DNA from: JBBROS01 sp963752225
GTDB lineage: Bacteria; Pseudomonadota; Alphaproteobacteria; Acetobacterales; Acetobacteraceae
Length of the DNA: 64,000 bases
Direction: 5' to 3'
NCBI GenBank assembly: GCA_963752225.1
Contig: CAVVXS010000009.1
Location: forward strand, 1-64,000
Shown here: positions 26,296 through 35,300 of the stretch, piece after piece
Numbering within the stretch: position 1 is the stretch's first letter
Layout of the letters: every line of letters begins with the position of its first letter
Notes under the pieces: model-generated
The model's database searches: none
Told to the model about the DNA's origin: nothing
Seen by the model: the letters and a program-made list of their open reading frames with translations, nothing else
Made by a program: the position numbers and the translations under genes

Positions 26296-28206
26296 ATGCT
26301 CAACATCCAGACCTTCGACGCCCGCGCCGGCGGCAACGTGCTCTACAAGGCCTTCGCGCACCCGCTCGCCGCCGAGGTGACGGCACGGCTGGCGGACCGG
26401 CTGCGCGCGGCCGGCCGGCTCGCGGTCTACGACCCGGACGGTGTCGCCGACGCGTTGTGGGCGCTGAACCCGGCCATGCCGCCGGCCGCCGAAAGCTACG
26501 TGCACGACGTGGCGCAACTCGGCGCACCCCGGGCGGGCGTGGCCGCCAGCGCCTTGGTGGACCTGCCGCATTCGAAGGCCGCGACCCTGCTGGTGGCGGC
26601 CTTCGACGCCGGCCGCATCGCCGCCCGCATCGCCCCGCAAGTGCCGGCCGGCATGCAGGTCGTGACGCTGGACGAGGCGCGGCTGCCGGATCGCATGCTG
26701 AGCAACCCGAAGCGCTACCTCGACCGGCTCAACTTCGCGACCAACTACGCCTTCTTCCGCGACACCGGGCCGGCCAGCGGCGACGGGCTGCACACGCGGC
26801 TGGTGACAGCGAATTACTGGTCGGGCTACGGCGCCGGGCCGGTGCGGCTGTGGCTGCGTCTGTTCGCGGCCGACGGCAGCGTGCTCGCGGAATGGGAGCA
26901 GGAGGTGGCGCCGGGCGCGGCCGGGCTTGCCTTGGACAGCCGCGAGGTGCGCGCCCGCTTCGACCTGCCGGCCTTCGAGGGCCAGCTGTTCCTGCATGCG
27001 ATCGGCGCCGCCGGGCACGACGTGGTCAAGTACGCGCTCGACACCTACGGCACCGGCGCCGAGCAAAGCCTGTCCTGCACCCACGACGCCAACGCCTGGC
27101 CGAGCGACCGCTATGCCGGCATGCCGGCGCCCAAGCCGGACCAGCGGGTGGTGCTGTGGCTGCAGAACAGCCACGCCGCACCCATTCCGGCCGGCACCGT
27201 GTCGCTCGACCGCATGGGCGCCGGCCGCCCGGTGCCGCTCGACGAGGACGTGGCGCCCTACGCCAGCGTGGCGCTCGACGTCGAGGGGATGCTGCCCGGC
27301 GTACACTGGCCGGCGCAGATCGAACTGCGCGCCGGCCGTCACGTGGTGCGGCCGCGCTACGAGGTGACGGAAGCCGGGCGCACCCGCATCGCGCATCTGA
27401 ACGTGGAGCGTGCCGACCTGAAGCCCGACCCGGGTATCAAGACGCTTTCGAATTTGCTCGGCCGCGGCTATCTGCTCCCCTTCCCCGTCCTGCCGCCCGG
27501 CCGGTTCCGCAGCATCGTGCTGCCGACGCCGATGGCCGAGCGGCAGTCCTCGCTGCCGATCCGGCTCGAGCTGTTCGACCCGGAAGGCCGGCTCCTCGCC
27601 GAGCGGTTCCTCGGCAACCTGCCGCGCGACCACGACACCGCCATCGACCTCGCCGAGTTGGGCGCCGGCCTGCCCGAAGAGGGCGGCCATGCCGAACTGG
27701 TTTACGATTTCCGTGACGGCGGCGAGGCGGACGGCTGGCTGCACGGCCTGTTCCGCTATGAAAGCCGGACCGCGCCGCACGCAGCCGAAAGCAGCTTCGG
27801 CGCCCATATCTACAACACCGCGATGACCTACCGCGACGAGCCGCAAAGCTATTCCGGCCCGCCGCCGGGTCTGTCCACCCGGCTGTTCCTGAAGCTCGGC
27901 ATGGGCGCCCGGCGCTCCTTCGCCTGCGTCATCTACTCGGCGTCGGCCGCCTGGCATCAGCGGTCCAGCACGACCCTGATCCTGCACGACAGCGCCGGCA
28001 CCCCGATCGCCGAGCGCCCGCTGTCGATCGCCTGCTCCGGCAGCGCGATGGTGTGGCCGCACGAGCAGTTCGGCGACGCCCTGCTCGAACAGGCGGGCGA
28101 CCGCGGCTACGTGATCATCCGCGACCCGACCTGCCGCCTGTTCGGCTATCACGGCCTGATGGACGACGCGGGCGCGTTCTCGCTGGATCACATGTTCGGG
28201 TTCTGA
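26296..28206 (+). CDS. Large protein of unknown family (636 residues)
   Basis: I do not recognise this protein. It opens MLNIQTFDARAGGNVLYKAF, has no signal peptide or membrane segment, and looks beta-rich, with many short strands separated by turns. Notable parts are VDLPHSKAATLLVAAFDAG, NYWSGYGAGPVRLWLRLFAADG, SLSCTHDANAWPSDRYAG, YLLPFPVLPPGRFRSIVLP, and a C-terminal region with FGAHIYNTAMTYRDEP and DPTCRLFGYHGLMDDAG. Repeated phrases such as LFAADGSVLAEWE and LFDPEGRLLAERF suggest an internal duplication of a strand-turn-strand unit. It lies 32 bases ahead of an acyl-CoA ligase gene and may share its transcript. Confidence 0.7.
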   Translation: MLNIQTFDARAGGNVLYKAFAHPLAAEVTARLADRLRAAGRLAVYDPDGVADALWALNPAMPPAAESYVHDVAQLGAPRAGVAASALVDLPHSKAATLLVAAFDAGRIAARIAPQVPAGMQVVTLDEARLPDRMLSNPKRYLDRLNFATNYAFFRDTGPASGDGLHTRLVTANYWSGYGAGPVRLWLRLFAADGSVLAEWEQEVAPGAAGLALDSREVRARFDLPAFEGQLFLHAIGAAGHDVVKYALDTYGTGAEQSLSCTHDANAWPSDRYAGMPAPKPDQRVVLWLQNSHAAPIPAGTVSLDRMGAGRPVPLDEDVAPYASVALDVEGMLPGVHWPAQIELRAGRHVVRPRYEVTEAGRTRIAHLNVERADLKPDPGIKTLSNLLGRGYLLPFPVLPPGRFRSIVLPTPMAERQSSLPIRLELFDPEGRLLAERFLGNLPRDHDTAIDLAELGAGLPEEGGHAELVYDFRDGGEADGWLHGLFRYESRTAPHAAESSFGAHIYNTAMTYRDEPQSYSGPPPGLSTRLFLKLGMGARRSFACVIYSASAAWHQRSSTTLILHDSAGTPIAERPLSIACSGSAMVWPHEQFGDALLEQAGDRGYVIIRDPTCRLFGYHGLMDDAGAFSLDHMFGF

Positions 28207-28238
28207 AAGGATGGCATGACGCAACGGAGGCAACGGAG

Positions 28239-29849
28239 ATGATGTTCGACCTGCCGAAAACCAGCGCCAATTACGCGGCGCTCAGCCCGATCAGCTTCCT
28301 GCGCCGCACCGCCGAGACCTTCCCGGACCGTATCGCCACGATCCACGGTCCGCACCGGCAAAGCTGGAGCGAGACCTATCGACGCTGCCGCCGGCTGGCC
28401 TCGGCGCTCGAGCGCGCGGGCCTCGGGCGCGGCGACACCGTGGCGGTCATGGCGCCGAACACGCCGGCGATGGTCGAGGCGCATTTCGGCATCCCGATGA
28501 TGGGCGGCGTGCTGAACGCGCTCAACACTCGGCTCGACGCCGCGACCGTCGCCTTCATCCTCGAGCACGGTGAGGCCAAGGTGGTGCTGGTCGACCGCGA
28601 ATGCGCCCCCGTGATGCGCGACGCGCTCGCCCTGCTCAAGTCGGCCCGGCCCTTGGTGATCGACATCGAGGACCCGCTCGCCCCCGCCAACGACCCGGCC
28701 GGCACGACCGACTACGAAACGTTCCTCGCCGGCGGCGACCCGGATTACGCCGCCGCGTTGCCGCCCGACGAATGGGACGCTATCGCGCTCAACTACACCT
28801 CCGGCACCACCGGCAATCCGAAGGGCGTCGTCTACCACCACCGCGGCGCCTACCTGAACGCCTGCGGCAACGCCATGACCTGGGGCATGGCGCAGCACCC
28901 GGTCTATCTCTGGACGCTGCCGATGTTCCACTGCAACGGCTGGTGCTTCCCCTGGACGGTCGTGGCGATGGCCGGGACCAACATCTGCCTGCGCCGGGTC
29001 GAGGCGACGGCAATTCTGGGCGCCATCGCCGAGCACGGCGTAACCCACATGTGCGGCGCGCCGATCGTGCTCGGCATGGTGCTGAACTACCCGGGCGTAG
29101 AGCCGCTCGCGACCCCGGTGCGGGTCATGACCGCCGGTGCCGCGCCCCCGGCCGCGGTGTTGGAGGGGATGGGCCGGCTCGGCTTCGACATCACCCACGT
29201 CTATGGCCTGACGGAGGTGTACGGCCCGGTCACCGTCTGCGCCTGGAACGAGGAATGGAACACGCTGCCGCCCGCCGAGCGCGCCGCCATCCTGGCCCGG
29301 CAAGGCGTCCGCTACGTCGTGCAGGAGGACATCGTCGTCGCCGACCCGGCGACGCTGGCGCCGGTGCCGCAGGACGGGCGGACGATGGGCGAGATCCTGA
29401 TGCGCGGCAACATCACCATGAAGGGCTACCTGAAGAACCCGGCCGCCACCGACGAGGCCTTCGCCGGCGGCTGGTTCCACACCGGCGACCTCGCGGTCTG
29501 GCACGCCAACGGCTACGTCGAGATCCGCGACCGCTCCAAGGACATCATCATCAGCGGCGGCGAGAACATCTCGACGATCGAGCTCGAGGACGTGCTGTAT
29601 CGCCACCCCGCCGTGCTGGAAGCGGCCGTGGTCGCGCGCCCCGATCCGACCTGGGGCGAGACGCCCTGCGCCTTTGTCACCTTGCGCCCGGGCATGAACG
29701 CAACCGCGGACGACATCATCGCCTTCTGCCGTGAGCGGATGGCGCGCTTCAAGGTGCCGCGCACCGTGGTGTTCGGCCCGCTGCCCAAGACCAACACCGG
29801 CAAGATGCAAAAATACGTGCTGCGCGAGCAGGCCCGGGCGCTGGGCTGA
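28239..29849 (+). CDS. AMP-dependent acyl-CoA synthetase
   Basis: The 536-residue enzyme activates a carboxylate with ATP and CoA through an acyl-AMP. Motifs include NYTSGTTGNPKGVVYHH (P-loop), HVYGLTEVYGPV, GGWFHTGDLAVWHANGYVEIRDRSKD, IISGGENISTIELE and the catalytic Lys in LPKTNTGKMQKYVLR. It resembles medium-chain or methylmercaptopropionate-type ligases, but the substrate is open. A GGAGG-rich leader precedes ATG-ATG at 28239; the frame back to 28053 overlaps the upstream gene and is discarded. Confidence 0.92.
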   Translation: MMFDLPKTSANYAALSPISFLRRTAETFPDRIATIHGPHRQSWSETYRRCRRLASALERAGLGRGDTVAVMAPNTPAMVEAHFGIPMMGGVLNALNTRLDAATVAFILEHGEAKVVLVDRECAPVMRDALALLKSARPLVIDIEDPLAPANDPAGTTDYETFLAGGDPDYAAALPPDEWDAIALNYTSGTTGNPKGVVYHHRGAYLNACGNAMTWGMAQHPVYLWTLPMFHCNGWCFPWTVVAMAGTNICLRRVEATAILGAIAEHGVTHMCGAPIVLGMVLNYPGVEPLATPVRVMTAGAAPPAAVLEGMGRLGFDITHVYGLTEVYGPVTVCAWNEEWNTLPPAERAAILARQGVRYVVQEDIVVADPATLAPVPQDGRTMGEILMRGNITMKGYLKNPAATDEAFAGGWFHTGDLAVWHANGYVEIRDRSKDIIISGGENISTIELEDVLYRHPAVLEAAVVARPDPTWGETPCAFVTLRPGMNATADDIIAFCRERMARFKVPRTVVFGPLPKTNTGKMQKYVLREQARALG

Positions 29850-29853
29850 GCGG

Positions 29854-30945
29854 TCAGCCCGACCGCAACGCCTCGAGGCCTGCCCAGTCGAACGCAACGC
29901 CGTGGCCGTCCCGCTCCGGCGCGACCGCGTCGCCGTCGCGGATCAGCAGCGGATCGGCGATGAAGCGGTCCAGCCCGAACCCGTGCGCCTCCAGGAACGA
30001 CCGGTTCGGCACCGCCGCCAGCAGGTGCACGGTCACGTCGTGCGCGCCGTGCGAGGTCACCGGCAGGCCGAACGCCTCGGCCAAATGCGCGACCTTCATG
30101 AACGCGGTGACGCCGCCGCAATTGGTCACGTCGGGCTCGGGGAAGGTGACGCCGCCGGCCTCGATCAAGGCGCGGAACTCCCACAGCGAGCGCAGGTTCT
30201 CGCCCGACGCGACCGGCAACCCGCCTTCCCGCACCACCCGCACATGGCCGGCGACGTCGTCGGGCGGCACCGGCTCCTCAAGCCAGGCCGGCGTGTAGGG
30301 CCGGAAGGCGCGGGCGGCGGCGATGGCGATGTCGGCGGTCCAGCGCATGTTGGCGTCCACCATCAACGGCACATCTTCGCCGAGCTGCGCCCGCATCGCC
30401 GCGACCCGCTCCACATCCTCGCGCAGGCGGGGGCGGCCGACCTTCATCTTGATGGCGCGGAAGCCGCGTCCGAGGTTGGCGTCGGTCTGCGCCAGCAGCG
30501 CATCGAGCGGCAGGTCGAGGTCGATCCCCCCGGCATAGCAGGGCACGGCCGGGTCGAACCCGCCCAGCAGCCGCCAAAGCGGCAGCCCGGCGCGCCGCGC
30601 CTTCAAGTCCCACAGCGCGATGTCGAAGGCGGATTGCGCCAGCACGCTCGGCCCGCCTCGGCCGCCGTAATGCAGCGCCCACCAGACCTTGTGCCAAAGC
30701 TGCTCGATGCGGTCGGCGTCGGCGCCGCGGACGATGTCCGGGATCTCCCGCCGCAGCACGTCGTGCACGGCGCCGCCGTTGCGCCCCACCGTGTAGGTGT
30801 AACCGACGCCCTCGGCCCCATCCGCGTCCCGCACCCGAATTGTCAGCAGCTCGAACGCCGTCATGGCGCCATGCGTGCTGTCCGTCAGCACGTCAGGCAG
30901 CGGGATGCGGTAGAACCCATGCTCGAACTCGGCGATCGCCGCCAT
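29854..30945 (-). CDS. Mandelate racemase/muconate lactonizing enzyme family protein
   Basis: An enolase-superfamily enzyme of 363 residues. The N-terminal capping domain is followed by a barrel with AIKMKVGRPRL (KxK, base), LMVDANMRW (Asp), AWLEEPVPPDD (Glu), PVASGENLRSL (Glu) and TSHGAHDVTV (His), the full set of Mg ligands and acid/base residues. Such enzymes racemise or dehydrate sugar acids or related carboxylates. GGGAGG lies before the ATG at 30945; longer frames to 31902 are spurious. It ends four bases from the convergent ligase gene. Confidence 0.9.
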   Translation of the reverse strand: MAAIAEFEHGFYRIPLPDVLTDSTHGAMTAFELLTIRVRDADGAEGVGYTYTVGRNGGAVHDVLRREIPDIVRGADADRIEQLWHKVWWALHYGGRGGPSVLAQSAFDIALWDLKARRAGLPLWRLLGGFDPAVPCYAGGIDLDLPLDALLAQTDANLGRGFRAIKMKVGRPRLREDVERVAAMRAQLGEDVPLMVDANMRWTADIAIAAARAFRPYTPAWLEEPVPPDDVAGHVRVVREGGLPVASGENLRSLWEFRALIEAGGVTFPEPDVTNCGGVTAFMKVAHLAEAFGLPVTSHGAHDVTVHLLAAVPNRSFLEAHGFGLDRFIADPLLIRDGDAVAPERDGHGVAFDWAGLEALRSG

Positions 30946-31005
30946 CTTTGCCTCCCACCGCGCCGCCGCTAGCCTAGCCGCCACGCAACGCCGGAGGCCA
31001 GCCGC

Positions 31006-31578
31006 ATGCCGCAACCCATCCACGTCACCGCCCTTGCCGACGCCGACGAGCGGACCTTGCCGGAGGAGCTGGTCCCCTACTTCCAGAAGTGCCGCGACAA
31101 GCTGGGCTTCGTTCCCAACGTGCTGCGCGCCTGGCTGCTGCGGCCGGAGAAGCTGCGCAACTTCGTCCGCCTCTACGACGAGCTGATGCTCGGTCCCTCG
31201 GGCCTCACGAAGCTCGAGCGCGAGATGATCGCGGTGGCGGTTTCGTCCTGGAACCGCTGCTACTACTGTTTGGTGGCGCACGGGGCGGCGGTGCGGAAGA
31301 TCTCCGGCGACCCGCAGCTCGGCGAGATGATGGCGTTCAATCACCGGGTCGCCGACCTCGAGCCGCGGCAGCGCGCCATGCTCGATTTCGCGCAGCTGCT
31401 GACCGAGGCGCCGCACCGGATCGGCGCGCCCGAGCGGGCAGCGCTGCGGGACGCCGGATTCAGCGACGCCGACATTTTCGACATCACCGAGGTGGCGGCG
31501 TTTTTCAACTACACCAACCGCGTCGCCCATGGCGTCGACATGATGCCGAACCCCGAATATCACGCCCTCGCGCGGTGA
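31006..31578 (+). CDS. Carboxymuconolactone decarboxylase/AhpD-like peroxidase-related protein
   Basis: The 190-residue all-helical protein has the AhpD-type redox motif NRCYYCLVAHGAAV (CxxC followed by His) and TKLEREMIAVAVSSW ahead of it. It fits the peroxidase-related subgroup of the family (usual length near 190), which is thought to detoxify peroxides using an external thiol donor. It is divergent from the enolase-superfamily gene and is followed by a hairpin and a CUT1 transporter operon. Confidence 0.87.
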   Translation: MPQPIHVTALADADERTLPEELVPYFQKCRDKLGFVPNVLRAWLLRPEKLRNFVRLYDELMLGPSGLTKLEREMIAVAVSSWNRCYYCLVAHGAAVRKISGDPQLGEMMAFNHRVADLEPRQRAMLDFAQLLTEAPHRIGAPERAALRDAGFSDADIFDITEVAAFFNYTNRVAHGVDMMPNPEYHALAR

Positions 31579-31618
31579 CCCCGGCCCGGCGGCCGCCGCA
31601 ATCGTCACCAAACGGTAA

Positions 31619-31636
31619 CGCCGGCGTGAGCCGGCG
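31619..31636. terminator. Hairpin between AhpD-like gene and ABC operon
   Basis: CGCCGGC (31619-31625) and GCCGGCG (31630-31636) flank GTGA, followed by CATTGT. It lies 41 bases after the AhpD-like stop and 19 bases before the ABC ATPase start, so it could end the first transcript or structure the leader of the second. Just upstream GTCACC-AAAC-GGTAAC forms a weaker inverted repeat. Confidence 0.4.
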
Positions 31637-31654
31637 CATTGTAGCTGCCGCCCC

Positions 31655-32746
31655 ATGCCGCGCGACGACACGCTTTTGACCGGCCAGTTGCGCGCGGCCC
31701 AGCCGATCCGGATCCAGTCCGTGTCCAAGCGCTTTACCGGCAGCGCCCCGGCCTTGGACCAGATCGGGATCGAGGTCGCGGCCGGAAACTTCGCCGTGCT
31801 GCTCGGCCCCTCCGGCTGCGGTAAAACGACGCTGCTGCGGATCGTCGCCGGGCTCGAGACGGCCGATGCGGGCCGGGTGTTCATCGGCGGCCGTGACGTC
31901 ACCGCCCTGCCGCCCGCCCAGCGCGGGGTGGCGATGGTGTTCCAGTCCTATGCGCTGTTCCCGCATCTGAGCGTGCGCGAGAACATCCAGTTCGGCCTCC
32001 GCGCCCGCCGCGTGGCCGCCGCCGAACGCGGACGCCGGGTCGAGGCGGCGGCGGCCATGCTGGGCCTGGGTGCTTTGATGGAGCGCAAGCCCGGCAAGCT
32101 CAGCGGCGGGCAGCAGCAACGGGTGGCGCTCGGCCGCGCCGTGGTCGCCGAGGCGCCGGTGTGCCTGATGGACGAGCCGCTCAGCAACCTCGACGCCCAG
32201 CTGCGCGCCGAAATGCGCCGCGAGATCCTGGCGCTGCAGCGCCGGCTGGGCATCACCATGCTTTACGTCACCCACGACCAGACCGAAGCGATGGGCATGG
32301 CCGACCAGGTAATCCTGCTCCGCGCCGGCCGGGTGGAACAGGACGCGACCCCGGAGGCGCTATACGCGCGGCCTGCCACGGCCTTCGCCGCCGGGTTCGT
32401 CGGCCAGCCGCCGATGAACCTGCTGCCGCTCGTGCCGGGGAGCGGCGGGCTGGTGGTCGAGGGCAGCGACGGCCCGGCCCTCGCACGCGCCGGCGCGGTG
32501 GCGGGCCTGCGGCCGGAAGCGCTGCGCCTGGCCGATAGCGGCCTGCCCGCACTGGTCGAGCATGCCGAGTATCTCGGTGCCGATACGGTGCTGCAATGCC
32601 GGGTCGGCCGTGCCACGGTGCTGGCCCGCTTGCCCGGCCGGGCCGTGCCGGTGCCCGGCTGCACAGTCCGCCTCGGCTTCGACCCCGCCGACTTGCATCT
32701 GTTCGGCGCCGACGGACGGCGCCTGCCCGAAGGAGCCCACGCATGA
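31655..32746 (+). CDS. CUT1-type ABC transporter ATPase (MalK/UgpC-like)
   Basis: The 363-residue ATPase has Walker A LLGPSGCGKTTLLR, Q-loop VFQSYALFPHL, signature KLSGGQQQRVALGRAV, Walker B VCLMDEPLSNLDAQL and H-loop YVTHDQTEAM, then a C-terminal regulatory TOBE-like domain from about residue 240. This layout marks carbohydrate/glycerol-phosphate importers of the CUT1 class. It is the first gene of the operon with two binding proteins and two permeases, and its stop overlaps the next start by four bases. Confidence 0.93.
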   Translation: MPRDDTLLTGQLRAAQPIRIQSVSKRFTGSAPALDQIGIEVAAGNFAVLLGPSGCGKTTLLRIVAGLETADAGRVFIGGRDVTALPPAQRGVAMVFQSYALFPHLSVRENIQFGLRARRVAAAERGRRVEAAAAMLGLGALMERKPGKLSGGQQQRVALGRAVVAEAPVCLMDEPLSNLDAQLRAEMRREILALQRRLGITMLYVTHDQTEAMGMADQVILLRAGRVEQDATPEALYARPATAFAAGFVGQPPMNLLPLVPGSGGLVVEGSDGPALARAGAVAGLRPEALRLADSGLPALVEHAEYLGADTVLQCRVGRATVLARLPGRAVPVPGCTVRLGFDPADLHLFGADGRRLPEGAHA

Positions 32747-34014
32747 AGCGCCGCGTTCTGCTCGCCACCGCTGCCAGCGTCACCGCCACTGGCCTCGCCG
32801 CGCCCTCGCTCGGCCGCGCCGAGGCGGCGACCGAGATCAGCTTCCTGTTCCCGGTCGCGGTCGGCGGTCCCATCACCAAGATCATCGACGGCTACGCCCG
32901 CGACTTCGAGGCCGAGACGCCGGGCGTGAAGGTCCGCCCGGTTTATGCCGGCAGCTATGTCGATACGCTGACGAAGGCGCAGGCGTCGCTCAAGGCCGGC
33001 GACGGCCCGACCATGGCCGTGCTGCTGGCGGTCGATGCGCATAGCCTGATCGACGACAATCTCGTCGTGCCGTTCGACACGGTCGCGACGTCGGCCGAGG
33101 ACCGCGCCTGGCTCAACAGCTTCTACCCGGCCTTCCTCGCCAACGGCCGCATCGGCGGCCACACATGGGGCATCCCGTTCCAGCGCAGCACGATCGTGCT
33201 GTTTTGGAACAAGCCGCTGTTCGAGCAGGCCGGGCTGCTCGGGCCGCCGCAGGACTGGACCGAACATGCCGCCGCGGCGGCGAAGCTGAGCCGGAAAGGC
33301 GAGCGCTGGGGCACGCTGATTCCCGCGACCGGGTTCACCTATTGGCTGTTCCAGGCGCTGGTGACGGAAGCCGGCGGCCAGCTCGCCAACCCCGAAGGCA
33401 CGCAGGTCGCGTTCGACAGCGCCGCGAGCCAAGCCGCGCTGCGCTATTGGCTCGATCTGCAAGCGTCCGGCGCCACCCCGCCTGGCCTGGTCGAGTGGGG
33501 CACCACGCCGCGCGACTTCCTCGAAGGGCGCGCCGGGATGATCTGGACCACCACCGGCAACCTGTCCAACATCCGCGCCAACGCGAAATTCCCGTTCGGC
33601 GTCGCCATGCTGCCGCGCGGCGTGCAGCGCGGCAGTCCGACCGGCGGCGGCAACTTCCACCTGTTCGCCGCCGCCAGCCCGGCGCAGCGGCAGGCCGCGC
33701 TGCAATTCCTGCGCTGGGTCACGAGCCCCGAGCGGGCGGCGCAATGGGGCATCGACACCGGCTACGTCGCCGTCCGCCCGGACGCCTGGGAGACGCCGCG
33801 CATGAAGGAGTACGTGGCCGGCTTCCCCGAGGCCGCGGTCGCCCGCGACCAGCTCGAATACGCGGTTCCGGAGCTCTCGACCCACGACAATCAACGCGTG
33901 ACGCAAGCCCTGAACGACGGCCTGCAAGCAGCCCTCACCGGCCGCAAGCAACCCGGCCCGGCGCTCGCCGACGCCCAAGCCGCCGCAACCCGCCTGCTCC
34001 GCCCCTACCAGTAA
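32743..34014 (+). CDS. ABC transporter substrate-binding protein 1 (UgpB-like)
   Basis: The 423-residue protein has an export signal (MKRRVLLATAASVTATGLAA, basic start and hydrophobic core; cleavage near GRAEA). The mature part FLFPVAVGGPITKIIDGYARDF and VRPVYAGSYVDTLTKAQ match the glycerol-phosphate-type binding proteins. The ATG at 32743 overlaps the ATPase stop. It is about as long as, and clearly related throughout to, the next gene product, with shared landmarks such as PFQRST, GATPPG and the TTGNL motif. Confidence 0.9.
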   Translation: MKRRVLLATAASVTATGLAAPSLGRAEAATEISFLFPVAVGGPITKIIDGYARDFEAETPGVKVRPVYAGSYVDTLTKAQASLKAGDGPTMAVLLAVDAHSLIDDNLVVPFDTVATSAEDRAWLNSFYPAFLANGRIGGHTWGIPFQRSTIVLFWNKPLFEQAGLLGPPQDWTEHAAAAAKLSRKGERWGTLIPATGFTYWLFQALVTEAGGQLANPEGTQVAFDSAASQAALRYWLDLQASGATPPGLVEWGTTPRDFLEGRAGMIWTTTGNLSNIRANAKFPFGVAMLPRGVQRGSPTGGGNFHLFAAASPAQRQAALQFLRWVTSPERAAQWGIDTGYVAVRPDAWETPRMKEYVAGFPEAAVARDQLEYAVPELSTHDNQRVTQALNDGLQAALTGRKQPGPALADAQAAATRLLRPYQ

Positions 34015-34025
34015 GGACCAGCACC

Positions 34026-35300
34026 ATGCACCGCCGCACGCTGCTCGCCACCGCCGCCGCGAGCCTCGCCATGCCTGCCGTCTCGCGTGCCCAAACGGTG
34101 CGCACGCTCAGCTTCTACTACCCGATCGCGGTCGGCGGCCCGATCCCGGCGATCCTCGACGGGTATTGCGCCCAGTTCCAGAAGGAGACCGGGATCGAGG
34201 TCAAGCCGGTCTATGCCGGCAATTACAGCGAGACGCTGACGAAAGCGCAGACGGCGATCCGCGCCGGGCAAGGGCCGCAGCTCGCGGTGCTGCTGGCGGC
34301 CGAGATGCATAGCCTGCAGGACGCCGGCATCCTCGCCAGCCTCGACGAGCTGGGGCCGGTGGACCAGGCCTGGACCGACGGCTTCTACCCGGCCTTCCTC
34401 GCCAATAGCCGGGCCGGCGGCAAGCTGTGGTCGGTGCCGTTCCAGCGCAGCACGGCGATCATGTACTACAACAAGGCCGCCTTCGCCGAGGCCGGCCTCG
34501 ATCCGGACGCCTTCCCGAAAACCTGGGCGGAACTGCAGGCCGCGTCCGAACGGCTGGTGCGCAAGGACGGCGGCCGGGTCACCCGCTGGGGCGTCAAGCT
34601 CGCCTCCGACGTCGGCAATGCGCAATGGACCTTCGGCGCGCTCGCCAACCAGGTCGGGCTCAAGCTGATGAACGAGGCCGGCACCGAGACCTATTTCCGC
34701 GACCCGAAGGCGGCTGAGGCGATGAGCTATTGGCGCGACTTCGCGACACGTGGGGCGACGCCGCCGGGCTCGACCGCCTGGCCGACGCTTAGCCCCGACT
34801 TCCTCGAGGGCAACACCGCCATCATCCAGCACACCACGGGCAACCTCGCCAACATGCGCGACAAGGCGCAATTCCCGTTCGGCGTCGCCGGGCTGCCGGG
34901 CAAGGAAGGGCCGCGGACCGTGGTCGGCGGCGGCAACATCTATTTTTTCCGCCACGCCAGCGCGCCGGAACGGGAGGCGGCGCTGCGCTTCGCCCGCTTC
35001 CTGACGGAGCCGGAGCGGGCGGCCGATTGGTCGATCCGCACCGGCTACATCGCATCGCGGCCCGAAGCGTACGAGACCCCGGTGATGCGCGACCACCTGC
35101 AGAAACTCCCGGCTGCCGGGGTCGCCAAGGACTACCTGCCCGTCGCCACCGGTGAGCTCAGCACGTTCGAGAACCAGCGGGTCTACAAGCTGCTGGCCGA
35201 CAACATCCAGGCGGCGCTGTCCGGCAGCAAGACGCCGGCGCAGGCGATGGCCGACACGCAAACGGAGGCAGACCGCATCCTGAAGCCGTTCCGGGCGTGA
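34026..35300 (+). CDS. ABC transporter substrate-binding protein 2 (UgpB-like paralogue)
   Basis: The 424-residue protein repeats the plan of its neighbour: signal MHRRTLLATAAASLAMPAVS, then FYYPIAVGGPIPAILDGYCAQF, VKPVYAGNYSETLTKAQT, VPFQRSTAIMYYNKAAF, PDFLEGNTAIIQHTTGNLANM and GGGNIYFFRHAS. An AAGGA site precedes the ATG. The tandem pair probably arose by duplication and may widen the ligand range of one membrane complex. Its stop overlaps the first permease start. Confidence 0.9.
   Translation: MHRRTLLATAAASLAMPAVSRAQTVRTLSFYYPIAVGGPIPAILDGYCAQFQKETGIEVKPVYAGNYSETLTKAQTAIRAGQGPQLAVLLAAEMHSLQDAGILASLDELGPVDQAWTDGFYPAFLANSRAGGKLWSVPFQRSTAIMYYNKAAFAEAGLDPDAFPKTWAELQAASERLVRKDGGRVTRWGVKLASDVGNAQWTFGALANQVGLKLMNEAGTETYFRDPKAAEAMSYWRDFATRGATPPGSTAWPTLSPDFLEGNTAIIQHTTGNLANMRDKAQFPFGVAGLPGKEGPRTVVGGGNIYFFRHASAPEREAALRFARFLTEPERAADWSIRTGYIASRPEAYETPVMRDHLQKLPAAGVAKDYLPVATGELSTFENQRVYKLLADNIQAALSGSKTPAQAMADTQTEADRILKPFRA

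Noticed and set aside
25395..28233. Very long frames on both strands across the ELM1 and 636-residue genes.
   Set aside because: They are shadows of the real genes: no family motifs, Arg/Ala/Gly-rich composition, and a conflict with well-supported proteins.
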